Of a stretch of 64,000 bases of DNA, positions 49,316 through 63,204 are shown piece by piece. Source of the DNA: Setophaga petechia (Eukaryota; Chordata; Aves; Passeriformes; Parulidae). Positions within the stretch are counted from its first letter, which is position 1. Each line of letters begins with the position of its first letter. Where the stretch lies: assembly GCA_024362935.1 (NCBI GenBank), contig JANCRA010000004.1, positions 26,775,121-26,839,120 on the forward strand, in the 5' to 3' direction. The position numbers and the translations under genes were made by a program. Below the pieces are notes generated by a model. That model searched no databases. It was not told where the DNA came from and worked only from the letters and a program-made list of their open reading frames with translations.

Positions 49316-52300
49316 ATGTGTCACAAATACAAACACTTTGTCACCTTTCCACTGTTCAAGACAATTTACAAAATACCTTGAGTGAATAAAGCATTAGTTT
49401 GTAAAACATCAGCTAATTTGGTTCTCAGATTAACAATTAAACAGGAACCACTTCTGATTCACAGAAGACAAGCAGCAATTTAAACAAACTTTATAGCTAA
49501 GGCTTATTTGAACTTTGTTGCCTGGTCAGTCTGAGGTGTTCTGCATAAAAATACATTTCGCTAGCTATGGCAAGCAGCAGTCTTAGTAGGAAGATATTTC
49601 TGTACAGCACAAAGACAAGCAGGGACACCTGTCAATCTTGCAAAATCACATTTATTTCAGCACTATTCAGGTGGCAATTACTAGGTCCTTTTCCTCACAT
49701 GAGTGCTCAGTAAAATGACTCATAAGCTGCAGAAATTAAATACAAGTCCACTGCCCTAGAAGAAATGAAAGAATTTCAATGCCATAGATGTTTCTGAGTA
49801 CAAGTCTTCCACTTGCAAACAAAAAAGCAGTTCAAATACTTCAAAGTTCCTGGTGTCACAACACCATTTAGGATGTCCTAACACTAGGACATAAACATAA
49901 CACAAACATAAACAAAACATAAATATTAGGACATTTTTCAAGGCAATCAAACACACTTGAAAAATGGAAGAGGTAATAATTTTTTTCGGTATACAAAGAA
50001 ATGTTTCCCAGCAAAGAGTACCCATATGTTTTGTATCAATATCCTAGGATGCACTACTCAGCAATTCCCACTGTAAAAATCTCTTAGGGCCCTGGAGTGA
50101 AAAAATAGAACTCTTACACAGAAAAGGAGCAATACATACCCCAAGCTGCACAGAATCATGGTGCTGACTACTCACAGCAAATCGGTTCATAACTAATTTT
50201 AACCAGAGATGGTGCATTTCTGAACAATGACTGCACCTTACTTCACAGGCAGCTGGGCTCCTGTGAAGCTGTCTGTCATGGCAACACTGGAAAAAATCTT
50301 GCACATCACCAGTAACATGGCCTTTGACGCCCGGAAATCGATCTGTTCCTGTTCACTGTGACAGGTCTTTGGCTTCATTCTGCCACAGATGCTACTTCTT
50401 TTCAATCAAACACAGAAGCATTTCTTCAGAATGTGCAACAACTCTGGGAAAAGCCCGGGAGAACTTTCTCTTTGGTTTCAAGCTTCTTTGTCAGGCCACT
50501 CATATCAGACTAGTACTGAAGGAGCCTAAATAATCCATTTGCCTTTGTGCTGCTTTCTTAATTGAAGACAGAAAAGATTAATGAATGACTGATAAAGATG
50601 ATAATCCACAGATAGTGGAAAAGGTAAGCAACACAAAACTCAAGAAAAAGCAGAACACAAGAATTAAGAATATATGCTATAGAAAAGGGAGCAAAAGCCC
50701 CAACACCCTTGAAGAGACATTTTCTACCAATAAGTCCTTCTGAGTTTATCTCTGAGACACTATGCTCATGAAAAGTCCTGTTGCTATGCCCCACACACAT
50801 CCCCCTCCTTCAATTCTCCACAGTTCATCCATTAAAGTAGCCACTCTCACTCAAGTCATCCACCCCCTGTATATTTATAGCACTTCTGCTATTAATTCAC
50901 TCCTTTTGTGGGTGATCTCTAGAGATATGCTTTCCCTTGCATCCTGTAATTATTCATGACAGCTAAAAATAGTCAGCTGAGTGGGTCGGCACATCCCTTC
51001 CCCCTCTCTGAAGCAGATTTAATCTACACAAATACTCTGGTCCTCATTTGCTGTGTGGGGACGTCTTCACTGCTGTAAGAAGACACTTGAAGAGGATATT
51101 GCTGAGACTACAGCATCTGATGAAATAAAATTAGTGAGGTACTTCTCCAGCTCTCCTGGGGAAGAGGAAGAGAAGGAATAGAGTCTCGTATAAAGTACAG
51201 CCAGATGCTTTACCTTTGCAGCCTCATGTCACCCAGAGCATAACAATTGTGAGGAAAGCTTCTCAACTCTCTTATCTCTAACTAGTGGCCACATGGCTAT
51301 ACCTGGAATCATGTCACATTCCACAACAACTATTAAGACACTGTGTCATTTCTTTTCTTTCTGTGCTAGGGAATCATGCCAAATTCTCCAATCTTGTAAC
51401 AGGAAGAATCCATATCAAACAACTATTTTAAGCCACACTAGTTTGAGCTGGCCATATATCAGGGAGCCTTAACTGATAGGACAATAACCGAGGTTCAACA
51501 GAAAACTCATCAAACAAGCCTGGAAAAATATCAGCCACTGTCAGTATGACCATTAGTGCAGCACAGCAAATACAGATCACAGAAATTCTCAAAAATTAAA
51601 TCATGGATGTCTTCAGAGCTTATAATGGTAGGTAGCAGTCTCACCTCATACACCTCTGGTATCTGTTATTACAATCCACATTCTTATCATATGCATATCT
51701 CTTGAAGACTGCAAAAATATGCTCAAAACTGCTCAAAATCTTCTTAAAGCAAGAGACACAAGGTCTGTCAGATTCAATTCCAAAACAAGCAACATATTTT
51801 TTCATTTCTTCTATTTAAATGGCTGAGGAAAACAATATCAGCAAAAACCCCAACATAAATAATTTTAAAATGAAAAAATTTTTTCAAAGATCCAGTTCTG
51901 TTCAGAACCCTAAAAGAAGAATTACAAATTGCTCACATAGAAAACTTCTGCTTATGGAGATCTTGTGAAACTACTCTAAGGGAACACACTACTACTTTCT
52001 AGTGACAGAGCAGCTGGTGTTTTCAGATTCATCTGAAGGCAACCCACTGACTAAACACATTGAAAGAAAACCAAGAGAGGAATGCAAAAGGTATGAGCTG
52101 TACACTCAGAAATTCAGTAACATAGCTATTTTCACTGAGGCTACAAAATCAACTCTTGTAATCACATAAATACAAAGCAGATTTTGAAATCACCAAACAG
52201 TACTGGAAATAATGCAAATTTTGTTTCCAAAGCTCATCTATAAATTGTTGTATACATTATGCATGAGATTTCTCAGGACAAAATACCCTTTCAATGGTAT

Positions 52301-55300
52301 TTCTACTTGGCCAGAGTTCTCGGAAATCTGGTATGTGTCAAAGGAAGGTATCACAAAAGTGTCAGACCTTTTTCAGTCTTTTCTACATCTTTCACTGCAC
52401 CTCAAAATCCTGATTCATAGGACATCCAGGCAACACCACTAACAACATATAATTTCTGCATAAGTAGGTTTCAAAGCATTAGGTGCTGAAGTCAGACAGT
52501 GTGGGCCCCAGTCAACAGGAAAATATCTATCAGTTTCAGTGTTTTCAGGCTGGAGTTTTGACCAGAAATTCAGAGCTGGAATGCATAATTTCTGAACCAC
52601 AATCAAATTAATAGGTGATATTCAGAACATTGCATTTGCTGTTTCATAAAGTGACTGTGGAAATTAAGTGAAAATTGTACATTGATTTAAAAGTGCAAAC
52701 CCCACAGAATTAATTCTTTATACAAATCTCAAAGTCTGAAAATAAACAGGAATGCTGCAAATTGTTTTGCTCCACAGCCACTGTCCTGTGTTTCTTCTTT
52801 GTCTTGCAGCACAAAGACAGCTCTGTCTGGAGGCAGCATGAGACAATGACCTATAAGAAAAGAAATGCATAAAAACCAGCATTTACCAAAAAAAAGGTGA
52901 TTGAAACAGACACAAGGATTACCCACACAGCTACTGTTCCCTAGGTGCCATGTAAGTGAGCACGGGCACATATAATCTCCATCAAAATAAATAGTGGTAA
53001 GGTGCTTTAAATGAGAGCAGAATAAAGTCATTCATTTACTGATCTCTCTCTTTGTATCTGGTACAGAGAGTCTGTGCTGGTGTAGACCAAAGGACCATGT
53101 TGCTGTTAGATAAAATATCACGTTGCAAATCCCTGATATGGTCTTAGTAAAACAACATTTTTGATGTGTGCCCAGCCCAAATGACAACTATGTGTGTTGA
53201 CATCCACTCCTACACATACTGGTCTTTGACTACAAATTTGTGCTGGTCCAGGTCCCACAGGCCTTGGGAATACTGTAACATCAAATCCCTCGAGTTTTTT
53301 GCAATGACAGCTTATTCATTAACTATTGAAAATGAATACTCAAATATAAAGATAGACAGAAAATTGATATAGTTGTAGTAATTTGATGCAGAAACTGATT
53401 TTTGTCAATTAAATAGTAAAAGAAGAGATTCTTATAAGTGTATATCTGTACTTCTAAAAAAATAAATACCAAAACCATAAAAACAGAGCTCAGAATGAGA
53501 TGTAAACAGCTTCTTACATATTTATCTCATTGTGTAAAATTTTCTCCTATGCACAACTTACTCTATTTTCTTTAGAAAGCTATTCTCTGTACAAAGTGAA
53601 AGCATCATACTTACAGGCCTTTACACAATTCCAAGGAAAACAGAAAGAACATTGAAGAAAATATAGAGAAATATGACAAATTTTGAATTTAATTTCATGT
53701 TGAACTACGGATTCTGCTTTCTGGTCTTCCCTGCCAAACCTGAGCTCCTGAGGCTTTCAGCTGCTTGAGGCTGAGGTATAAATGTGCAAGCAGTCCTCCA
53801 CCTCGGGATCATTCTGTTTCATATGCTGTTCCACTTCCTGTGGTGCCTATCCCAGTGGGGTGGGTGGAGATTTTGTCTAAAATTTATCTAAAAAGCTACA
53901 GCAACTTACAGCAATGATGGTCCTGCTGCAGTGAAGGTATTTAGCTCTCTTTTTCATTGCCCTCCCCAGTGCATGCACAGTTACCCAGCAACAACTGGAA
54001 GGATGTCACTGGTAGCCATTCTGTGTCCATACATGCTACATGACCATCCGCACAGATGCAAATGAAGGATTTGTGTTCCAGAACCAGAGAGCTCTGTATT
54101 TAAGCTAAACAAGGCTTTGATTATGACTTTTCTTCCCAGGCTCGCCAATGGGTGGGGCATAAATAACACTATTCCAAAAACATCCCAGAAAATAACATGC
54201 CCGGGAGACACACATTCCTACTCTTCTCTGGAGGTGGGAAAAATTATTATCAGCAATGTTTCTTATCAGGCAATAGATCCACCACCTCAGATATCGGGTG
54301 CCCCATGAACTGCATCTAGTTCCACACCTATTTACTTTCAGCTCAGCCACAAGCTTTGGAGACAAGGTTTGATAGACACCATGACCCTTAAGCAAGTTGT
54401 TCTTGCTCCAGCCGACATGCTTCTGGGGGCATGTGAGCTGTAGCACTAAACCAACAGGAAACTAATTTTTGTTACGACCGATGTTTTAAATATTGCTGTC
54501 CTTGGAAGACTTTTAAAAGAGTAGCAATGAGCAGAAAAGATATATGAAAGAGGCAGGCAGAAGGCACAGAGGGTTTGAATATTGGCAAAAGAAGATTCGT
54601 GTCAGAGCTTTCAAGCCTAAGAGAAGAAATTAGAGTTATAGAAATACGTACGAATATAAGAAAACTTAGTATGGGAAATTGAATGGTGAAAAAAAAATCA
54701 GTAGTTAGAGAACCTGACATTCTGAAAAAGGTAAGGCATATAAAAAGGTAAAGTGTAAGGCAACACAATTAAGATATTAATTATCTTTAATTATTAAAAG
54801 AGGAACCTTAAGAAATAGGAGGATGTTTAATATCAGTAGGGATCTTTGTGTTGTATTGGCATAAAAAAGCCAATATTTCATCTTATTTCTGCACTGCCAT
54901 GCAGGAAATGGCTCAGTGTATAAGTTAATAAAATAAGTAACCTAAATGTATAGCATGCAGTAAGAGCATGAGCCTGAGTTACAACCCTGAGAATCCCACA
55001 GACAGTACTAAGTAGTTGGTATGGTACTAGTATTAAGTACTACAGAGGCAGTAGGGTGTCACCAAGGATGTCACCAAGAATATGCATTACTTGTCAGACC
55101 CAGTGACAGAGCCGTGTCCCCTGCCAGAGGAGCCGTGAGGCTGCCAGTGTCCGGGTAGCAGTGTTGGTGGATGTTGCCATACAGCACTGCCTCACACCAC
55201 ACTGACACTCTCAAGAGGAACGGTGAGAAACATATTCTGAACTTTAAAACAACTTGTCACTATTTTATGTGCAGGTATGGACAGCATCATGTGAATATGT

Positions 55301-57296
55301 GTGAAATCATCTGAGGGGCTCACTTATTTTCAGGTCTTCTTCCACCAGCAATCCTCCTACTCCATTCAGCAACACAATCCTCAGCCTGGCCTGCAGGCCA
55401 TATTGCCATCTGGGCATTATTTACACAGACCCTTACTGTGACACTTCAGCCATCGCGTTCCATGAAACAGCAACAAACACGCCATCCATTAGCTCCTAAA
55501 AAGCTCTTAAAGACTGATTGACAGCAGTGGCACGCAGTGCTTCTGGGGAACTACTTGTTTCAGCAAATAGTAACACTTCTTAAGGAATGTTATGTGGTAT
55601 GGGAGGAATTTATCTCCTGTGTAAAGGGAAACAGATGTCGAAGAGAGCAGGACATAAGAACATTAAGGGGCTGCTGTGACTGGTCTAGGGCTCTTTTCTG
55701 AATAGCGCTTGTTTTCTACTTTTCTAATAATGTTGAGTCATTATTGTAAAGTCAATACATATGCAAGATTTTTAACATTTCTGAGCACTCTCAGACCCTC
55801 TTAGCTCCAGTAATTTCTAAGAATTTCTCAGTGGCTTTCAAAATCAGGTCTACTATCTCTTTTAAAATGCTAATTCTTTTCCTATCCACCTCCACTTCTC
55901 TTTTCTTTCCAGCATGTAGATTTCCCATGGCAAGACAGCTAGAATTTCAGTTCCTAGAATGAAATGCCTTTACACTCAGAGTAGATAGACAAGAAGACCA
56001 GATTTTAGCCTAGTATGCTACTAATACAAACAGTGTATTCTGTTTGAAGCGCTCTTCCTCTGTGGCTGTGTCACATGGCCCCTGTGGAATAGATAAACTG
56101 GTTTATGAGGGAGTTTCTGGTCTTCCCAAGGAAGTCTTAGGAGTGGTATAAGTAGCCTTAACCCAGGCTGCCTGCAAACAGATATGCTACAATGCTCTGC
56201 AGACATAGAGGCACTTAAAGGCCTCTTTCTTTCCATCACTCTATTACCTGGATAACTTAGGTCTAGTCTAGATATGTATTTATTTCCACTGCTAAGGGAA
56301 TATATGTTATGTTTCCACAGCTTAATTCCATATGTCCCACTGTGAGTCTACTCCTTGGTTCCTGATGTGACTTGACAGCAGTGACTTGTCCAAGTTGGTG
56401 GTAGCCAAGATGTAATTTGCCATACAGTCCCTGCACACTGTGAATGAGCCTCAAACACAACTTGAATTGCATTTTCCAGGATAGAAAAAATTTGAGGGAA
56501 TTTGGAGACATTGAAAGGAAAGGTAACTCATTAAGGAATAAACTTGATATGGCACAGCCACACCATTTTAAAGCATGGCATACCTCAGAATTCTAACTCA
56601 CAATGCCTCATAAGTTCAGCAAAAGTGATTAATTCATTGTCAGGGGCCTGGGGGCACTACTCACTGGACGGGCATATCTCAGCCCCATCTCCTGCTGCTT
56701 CCCTGCATGTAGCAAGGGTGGCCATGACCGCATAACCAGCCCTTCCACTGCCCCCTTCTCACAGCCATAGGTGAGGGCCTGGCCATGTGAGGTAGCCCCT
56801 CTCCAGGCTCCCAGACACAAAAGATCTTATAATCAGAGCCTACCATACCTGTCTGAGGTATGGCATGCCCTTCAGTGGAGACAGCAAGGCTGATGTGAAA
56901 CCCACTTGACCCCACAGCGCTTTGCAGACCTGAGTACAACACGGTGGTCTGTGCTTTAAAGAAACAAGACTAAGCTATAGACTGTCTTGCTTATAGACAG
57001 CAATAAGTTTTAACTTATCCCACCAGGGCAAGAAATTCATGCCCCACTATTACAAGAGTTAAAAACATCACATCAAGCATCACATGAAATGAAGTACAAT
57101 CTTCCAGCATTACAAAAGCATTGTCTCAGTACAAACTGAGAGGAAAACCTTCCTGTTTTGTGCCTTTTTGCTGTCCCAAAAGAGGTCCATTTTCAGGAGG
57201 ATGTCCCAAGAATCCAGCTGTTGTTTTTTTTTCTAGCCTTTTTCTTTTTCTTGGCCTGTCCCAGGCCTTCAAGATTCCAAAACAGTTCCATCCTTC
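49316..57296. other. gene-poor sequence, no gene recognised
   Basis: Open frames on both strands are short and unrecognised, including 50044-50304 and 54105-54446 on the minus strand. A low-complexity ACATAA-rich tract (49889-49925) and a 12-bp tandem duplication (tgtcaccaagga/tgtcaccaagaa, 55057-55080) are the only structures seen. Confidence 0.55.
49889..49925. repeat. ACATAAA-like low-complexity tract
   Basis: This is a degenerate run of acataaac/acaaacataaac units. It shows no coding potential. Confidence 0.7.
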
Positions 57297-57954
57297 CAAG
57301 AAGGACTTAAGTGTGTAGGTAAAAAAGAAGCTCAATATTCTTCAGCACTGCATGCTTGCAGCCCAGAGAGCCAAACGTGTCCTGGGCTGCATCCAAAGCA
57401 GCGTGGGCAGCAGGGCCAGGGAGGGGATTCTGCCCCTCTGCTCTGCTCTGGTGAGAGCCCACCTGGAACCCTGCATCCAGCTCTGGAGTCCCCAAGAAAA
57501 GAAAGATGTGGACCTGTTGGACAGAATCCAGAGGAAGGCCACGAAGATGATCTGAGGCCAGGATCAGGTCCTCTCCTACAAGAACAGACTGCAAGACGTG
57601 GGATTGCTCAACCTGGAGAAGACTTCAGGGTGGCCTAATTGCAGCCTTCCATTATGTGACTACATTACATAAACAAGAAAGCTGGAGAGGGGCTTTTTAC
57701 AAGGGCATGAAGTGATAGGACAAGGGGGAATGACTTTAAACTGAAAGACTGTGCATATCAGGAAGAAATTCTTGGAGGTGAGAGACTGGCAAAAGCTGCC
57801 CAGAGAAATTGTGGATGCCCCATCTCCAGGAGTGTTCAAGGCCAGGCTGGATGCAGCTTTGAGTAACCTGTGTCCTGGAAGATGTGCCTACTTGTGGCAG
57901 TGAAGGTGGAATTATTTAAGGTCCCTTCCAACCCAAACCATCACATGATTCTAT
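57297..57954 (+). mobile_element. CR1 LINE fragment, 3' end
   Basis: This is a 5'-truncated CR1 copy. It starts within the last part of ORF2 ('cttgcagcccagagagccaa', 'cctgggctgcatccaaa'), continues through the ORF2 end and 3' UTR ('ctggagaagacttcagg', 'agtgataggacaaggggg', 'ttcaaggccaggctggatg', 'aaggtcccttccaaccc'), and ends at the characteristic 'atgattctat'. The 3' terminus is complete apart from small indels, unlike the internally deleted copy at 4.7 kb. It has no poly(A) tail, as is normal for CR1. Sequence divergence is visible but moderate. Confidence 0.93.
57352..57555 (+). pseudogene. CR1 ORF2 (reverse transcriptase) C-terminal remnant
   Basis: The 67-codon open stretch encodes the conserved tail of the CR1 ORF2 protein. 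It is recognisable from [20 protein letters not shown], the [19 protein letters not shown] block and the [10 protein letters not shown] end. The reading frame stops at TGA (57553-57555), where the family normally continues with a basic residue, so the frame is broken and truncated at both ends. The ATG at 57352 is internal to the family's frame and not a real start. The minus-strand frames here are shadows. Confidence 0.85.
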
Positions 57955-60900
57955 CTGCATCTTCCTTTAATATGTTTAGCCTCCGCTTGCTTAACATTTC
58001 TATTAACTAAAATTTGGTTCTTTACTGCAAAATCTATTCAAAACCCTCAAATTTATTTTGATTTTTAGCTGTACTGTAGTCCTTGGTTAGTCTAGAGGAA
58101 TTAAATTGGATGAATTCATTATTTTTCTACAGTTCATTATTTTTCTCTTCACACTTTTTTGCCACTTTTGCTGAGAGTTGAGGTTTTCCATTCTTTCAGC
58201 CCATCCTTTTGGTTTCACTAAAAAAAAGATGGAAAAGAAGAGTCAGTGTGCTCCAAAGGACATGCACACATTCCCACCATGTGATGCTGTGTTAGGGAAG
58301 TGTAGCACTCCTCCAGGGACGGTGTGTGTACAGCTATGCCCATGGATTTGGCAGGGGGGACCATGCCTCAGCCACGCTCTGCCTGCCCTTCACAGGGGGC
58401 AGGAATGCCCAGCACCAGGACGGGGTCTCATGGAGGAGCTCTGCAGGACCTGTGTGTGATGGGTGATGCTGCAGCAGGGGCATTCACATGAGCTGGCACA
58501 GGTCACCCTGGACATCTCCCTCTGGCACCCTGGGGCTCTCTGTACAGGAAGAGATGGCAACAGCTGGGGAAGGATGGGAATAACGCATAGAAAAGAAAGG
58601 AGGGACCAGCCTTCAGACAGTGATGTAGGCATCTTCATGTCTTCATGTCTAGAGTGTTGAGCTGCAGAATGCAGCTGGGGAAACCCAAGGAGCTGTTTCA
58701 CTGAACTAATTTCTCCTTTTTTTCTGTATTTCACTTTTTACATCATGTCTGGCTGGAAGTGCTATGATAACAGCAATCTTTCCTTTAACATGTGCTGTCT
58801 GCACAGTGGTGTACGTCGAGCTGAGTCAGTCTGAACATTAACAATACCAATAAATATCTGGCCATGCTCTGAGCATCTGCCCAATTATCCCTAGAGAAAG
58901 GTGTCAGTTGCAGAGGCAGACAGAGTTCATCTTAGCTAAGCAAGATCCCTGTAGTTAATATAAAACTTGCAACTGAAATATGTCCTATAAGAATATATTT
59001 ATTTACGCATATGCCATGTAAGTGCACGAGAAGGTAAGAAAAGTCATAGTTTTTGAAGTTTCCAAAATATCCTCTTCTTATATTTTATAATTATTGACAG
59101 ATTTCTTCTTTGATGTAGTATCCAAGTGTATTTAAATCCCTGCAGATTATGCTTTAAAAGCACTCCAAGGAAATGTTCTCCCATTTTGGTTTTATTTTTT
59201 ATATTCAATTGAAATATTAATTAATCACATTTATCTTTCAATGATTTCTAATTTAAACAGTCCTACATTTAATACTGGCTTAACACTGAGTTAGAGTCAC
59301 AGAAATAAGAAGAAAAATGGTGTTACAAAAAATATGTTGCACCATTTCATCTTCTAGATGGAATAATGCATAATACATCTGTTAATATAAAGATGATAGT
59401 TCAGCAGCTGTAGAAAAGTAGAGAGCTAAAACAGGCTATCATAGAATCAGATTAATATCATCCTGCTTTGATTTGTAATTTTAAAATTGCCTTGCTGCTG
59501 TTTAGCTTTCATACCAAAACATTCAAATAAGTTATTGATTTTCCAAATGACGAAGCACTACTTCAAGAACTCCAGGCAAGTAAATCAATGACAGACCTGT
59601 AAAGCATTGGGTGAATGTCAGTATGAAGAAATTATAGCTAGCACATTAATAAAATTTTGCATTATCTTGACAGACAGATATTACAAAGATTTTATCATGC
59701 AGTTAACAGAAAAAGAGATTCTTCAAGGACTTAACTGTAACTACTACATGAGAAGGTCAATATTAATCTTGAAACTTTATCTGTTTTGTCTGTAGAGAAA
59801 CCACAATATCTTTCATCTGAGAGTAACTTCAGATTTTATTGCATGTTTATGTATTTTATCTATCTGTAAGTAGAAGTGACTTTAACCACTTTTCTGACTT
59901 AAGGCATGTATTGAAAAGCCATCCATATCAATGGCACTCATCATGCACTATATTCACTGGACCAAATAATGCATTTGGAAAAAAATTACCCTTTCTTTCA
60001 TCAGCTATTCTCCAAGTAAAACCCATGAAAGTAAAGCAAATCCACTGGCTGTCACAGGGTGATGAGAGGCCCAGAATCACTCAGATAACTTCACTAGGAC
60101 ATTTGCTGAATGCCTGGCACTCACTAAGCCCTCTCTCTCTGAGTCCCTCTGGTGACTCTTTCTCTGCCGTGCTACAAAAACACCTCCTTCATTCAATACC
60201 CACTAAAATGGGCAACAGACATGCTTTTAAATGTGCCATGGCTTGCCCCTTATTCAGGATCACACTTAATTGCAACACAGAAGAAAAGAGCACAGACAGG
60301 ATTCAGCCCATGGCAACTTTGGAGCTAGAATTGTGCAGGATAAATAGCGCCCCTGCTTGTGACTCCAAACCACTGTGCCCTGCACTGCCTTCTCATTGTA
60401 CTTAACAGCTATTAGCAGCCCTTTACTCCAAGCGGTTTAATCAGATTGTTTAACCACTTTTTCTCTCATGCTCATTGGTTTCCAAGACTCAACAGTATAT
60501 TGATAGAAATTTGTGTCCTTGTGTTTTAAGTATCCCATCTTGTGTTTTTCCATAGTTTTTTTTTTTTTTTTGACCATTGATTAACTAGAGCCAACCTGAA
60601 TTTTCCTGCACAGATAACTTTTCTAAATATTCCATTGCCTTTTTGCCTCTTTGTGTTTTACAGAACAAGAGATGAAGTAACCATGGACACTCATGGTACT
60701 CGAGGTGTCAAGCTCACAGAAGGGATCAACCATGTTTTCCAATTTGTTCTTCTTTCCTTTCTTATTCATTCTTAGAATTCAGTTTCCCTTTGATAGTTAA
60801 TGAATGTCAGTTGCTTTTTAAGGACAATCCACAAAGACCTCTCTTCTGAGTATAAACACTCCACACGAATTTGTACATCTATTACTAGAGTTGCTTTTCT

Positions 60901-63119
60901 ATGTTTCACTTAGCAGCATGAAATGAATACTGCATTTTATCAGTAGGTCACTCAGGACCTCTAGGTCTTGGAAATATCTCTTTCTCAGTTTTAGTTTCAC
61001 TGTCAAATACTCCCCATAAATCAGTAAATAATGCTTTCTCATTATTCATCCTGTTTGCCCAATCACTTAGGAATTTACAGGGAAGAAAGGATTTCTCTTC
61101 TTCAAAAAAGTGAGCTGTTAACCTCCTGTTGCTATGAAAATTCATCACTGCTCCAGGCCTTCTCTTTCTATGTCTTTCTTAGTCATTAGTCTCTCTATCC
61201 CACAAAAAGTAATTTGTTTTAAGGTTGAGATGGTCATGGAAGCTCTCCATGGGTGCCTCACTGGCTGTTGCATGACATTTGGAATTGAACCAGTGGGTTG
61301 TATCAGCTGTTGCCAAAGAGGCTGAGCTCACAGAAGGTTTTTGCCAACATTTGCTTTGGCCTGAGATGTGATACCAGGCAAATCCCCTGCAGCCTCTGAA
61401 TAGGGACTCTCTACCGCCCCTGGTCCCTGGGTAGCTCCTCCATCTTGTCCTTCAGTACCCCACCACCCACCTCCCTCATTGACATCAGCAGCCACTGCAA
61501 CCACAGGGGTCAAGAAGCATCTGCGAGACACCTGCTGATGAACCAGACACCCCTGCAGCACAGCTGTGTATCAAGTCAGTTTCCCATGATGGACAGGAAA
61601 GATGGGGCATGAGGTTGCTGTTCTCACTTGGTGGGACTGCGTTGCTCACAGTGCTTTGCTGCCAAGGTGGTTTCAGGCACCACCACATCAGACACTATCA
61701 GAAGTCTCAGTCAGAAATAACAACATACATCACTTCCCTTGTACTATAGTGGGGCCTTGTTGCTAGCCACTCCTGTGGGTTGCTGGAGGTGGTAAGCCCA
61801 ACTGAAGGCAATTTAATACCACCACAGCATGACAGCTCAGGGCCCAGGTTGTCATCTCCTGAAACTATTGCTAAAAATATTTGTGATTGCAGTAGCTTGT
61901 CTCCTCATCCATGACAGCTTGGTAAGAGTGAGTATTTCTTCTGGCTCCCCTCTCTAAGTAACCAAAAGGTAGTAAAGGAAAAATAAGGAGAGAGGAGACA
62001 ATAACAAGGAATAATAGCAAAACACAGAGCCAAGATAGGGGCTACTTACATCCACTATAAATGAACAGGATCTTGCTGGTGTGTAGCAAGTGGCTACCAA
62101 GAGGACTACAGAGTTTCCTAGGGTAGTTTTTAGGGAATCTGTAGAACAAGGCTTTACGGAGCAATGAGAGAGTAGTAATTCACAGGCCTGAGCTCCCCTT
62201 TGACAAAAAGTGGTGTGTACCTTTACAGGACATGGAAAGAGTTTTCCTCTCCTGTTCTGCAGAAGAGAGCAGCTTTCACACAGTGCACAAAACAGGAGGA
62301 CAGGAGATAAGGCTAAGACCACTACAGATCACACTATAGTCCTATCCATAGCTAAGTGGGGCCATATCCATTAGGTCCATCAGCTTGGAAGCAATTTTAC
62401 CACCATTTTGTTCTATGTAGTCCTTATTTCCTACGAAAGTCCTAAACCAGAAAAGTTCTATTACTCCTCTTCAGAAGATAAAAAGCAGTCACAGGAACAA
62501 CCATTTGCTCTATCAGTTTGAACTTCTGGCTATAAAAAGCTAGTTCTGCTTTCCTCCAGGACTTTTCCTCCCTGCAGAACAGCAGTGCAGGCAACCCAGC
62601 AGCCAGGCCCATGGCATGACTCCAAGTATGATGATGTTCAGGTCCAGACAGGAGACTCCCAAGAAAAACACTGACTGGTGTGAGATGATAGGCAACCCTA
62701 TACGTCTGCCTTTGCTTAGCAAGGTTGCTGTAGTGCCTCTGTTTGCCAGCTTATCATACGCACTTCTGACAGAAAGATTTGCTGTATCCACAAGCATCTT
62801 ACAAGTACATTTAAATAAGACACTTGTGGGATTCCAGGTTCCAACTTCTTTTTCAAAGTGCTGCTCTTGTCACTGGCACAACCCACGTGCCTATCGCTGT
62901 CCTTGGGCTGCTATTACTCAGTCAATAACTCTGTCAAGAGGTACCTTTCCAGGAGCGTGCTGTAATCGGCAGTTCTGGGTCAAACCCAAAGAAGTACTTT
63001 TACCGAGAATTTCTGAATGTTGTACCCTGTGCCTCTCGACTCAAGCTCTCTGAAGGTCGCATTACTGGACACAGAGAAAAAGGGGAGAAGAGGGAGAATA
63101 CGTACAACCTCACTTGAAC
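57955..63119. other. sequence upstream of the CpG island, no gene recognised
   Basis: No gene is identified. A non-ATG (TTG) frame of 188 codons at 59839-60405 matches nothing I know. From about 61.3 to 61.9 kb the composition is more even and proline/alanine-type frames appear on the minus strand, without a known domain. A T16 run lies at 60556-60571. The last 5 kb could hold distal regulatory elements for the CpG-island promoter, but no specific site is supported. Confidence 0.5.
60556..60571. repeat. poly(T) run, T16
   Basis: This is an uninterrupted run of 16 thymines. It shows no sign of a reverse-oriented retrocopy. Confidence 0.9.
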
Positions 63120-63167
63120 ATTCTAGTCGTCCGACCCGAGTAACCCACCACCTCGCGTTCTTCTGGG

Positions 63168-63178
63168 CGTCATAAATA
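63168..63178 (+). promoter_or_regulatory. CRE half-site and TATA-like element
   Basis: CGTCA (63168-63172; TGACG on the other strand, a cAMP-response half-site) overlaps ATAAATA (63172-63178). If used as a TATA box, initiation would fall near 63200-63210, where a pyrimidine-rich 'tcgcattttctc' lies. A TATA-like element is unusual at a CpG island but not rare. This is motif evidence only. Confidence 0.3.
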
Positions 63179-63204
63179 CTCGGCGGTGGGCTCTGCCGCC
63201 TCGC

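Noticed and set aside
55012..55042. Apparent palindrome around AGTACT repeats
   Set aside because: Only the 6-8 base ends pair. The inner bases do not, so it is not a convincing hairpin or inverted repeat.
59438..59452. 'atcatagaatca' resembling the reversed CR1 3' end
   Set aside because: Only about 12 bases match, and no other CR1 sequence follows, so chance is sufficient.
59839..60405. 188-codon open frame on the plus strand
   Set aside because: It starts at TTG, has no recognisable domain and no supporting splice or poly(A) context.
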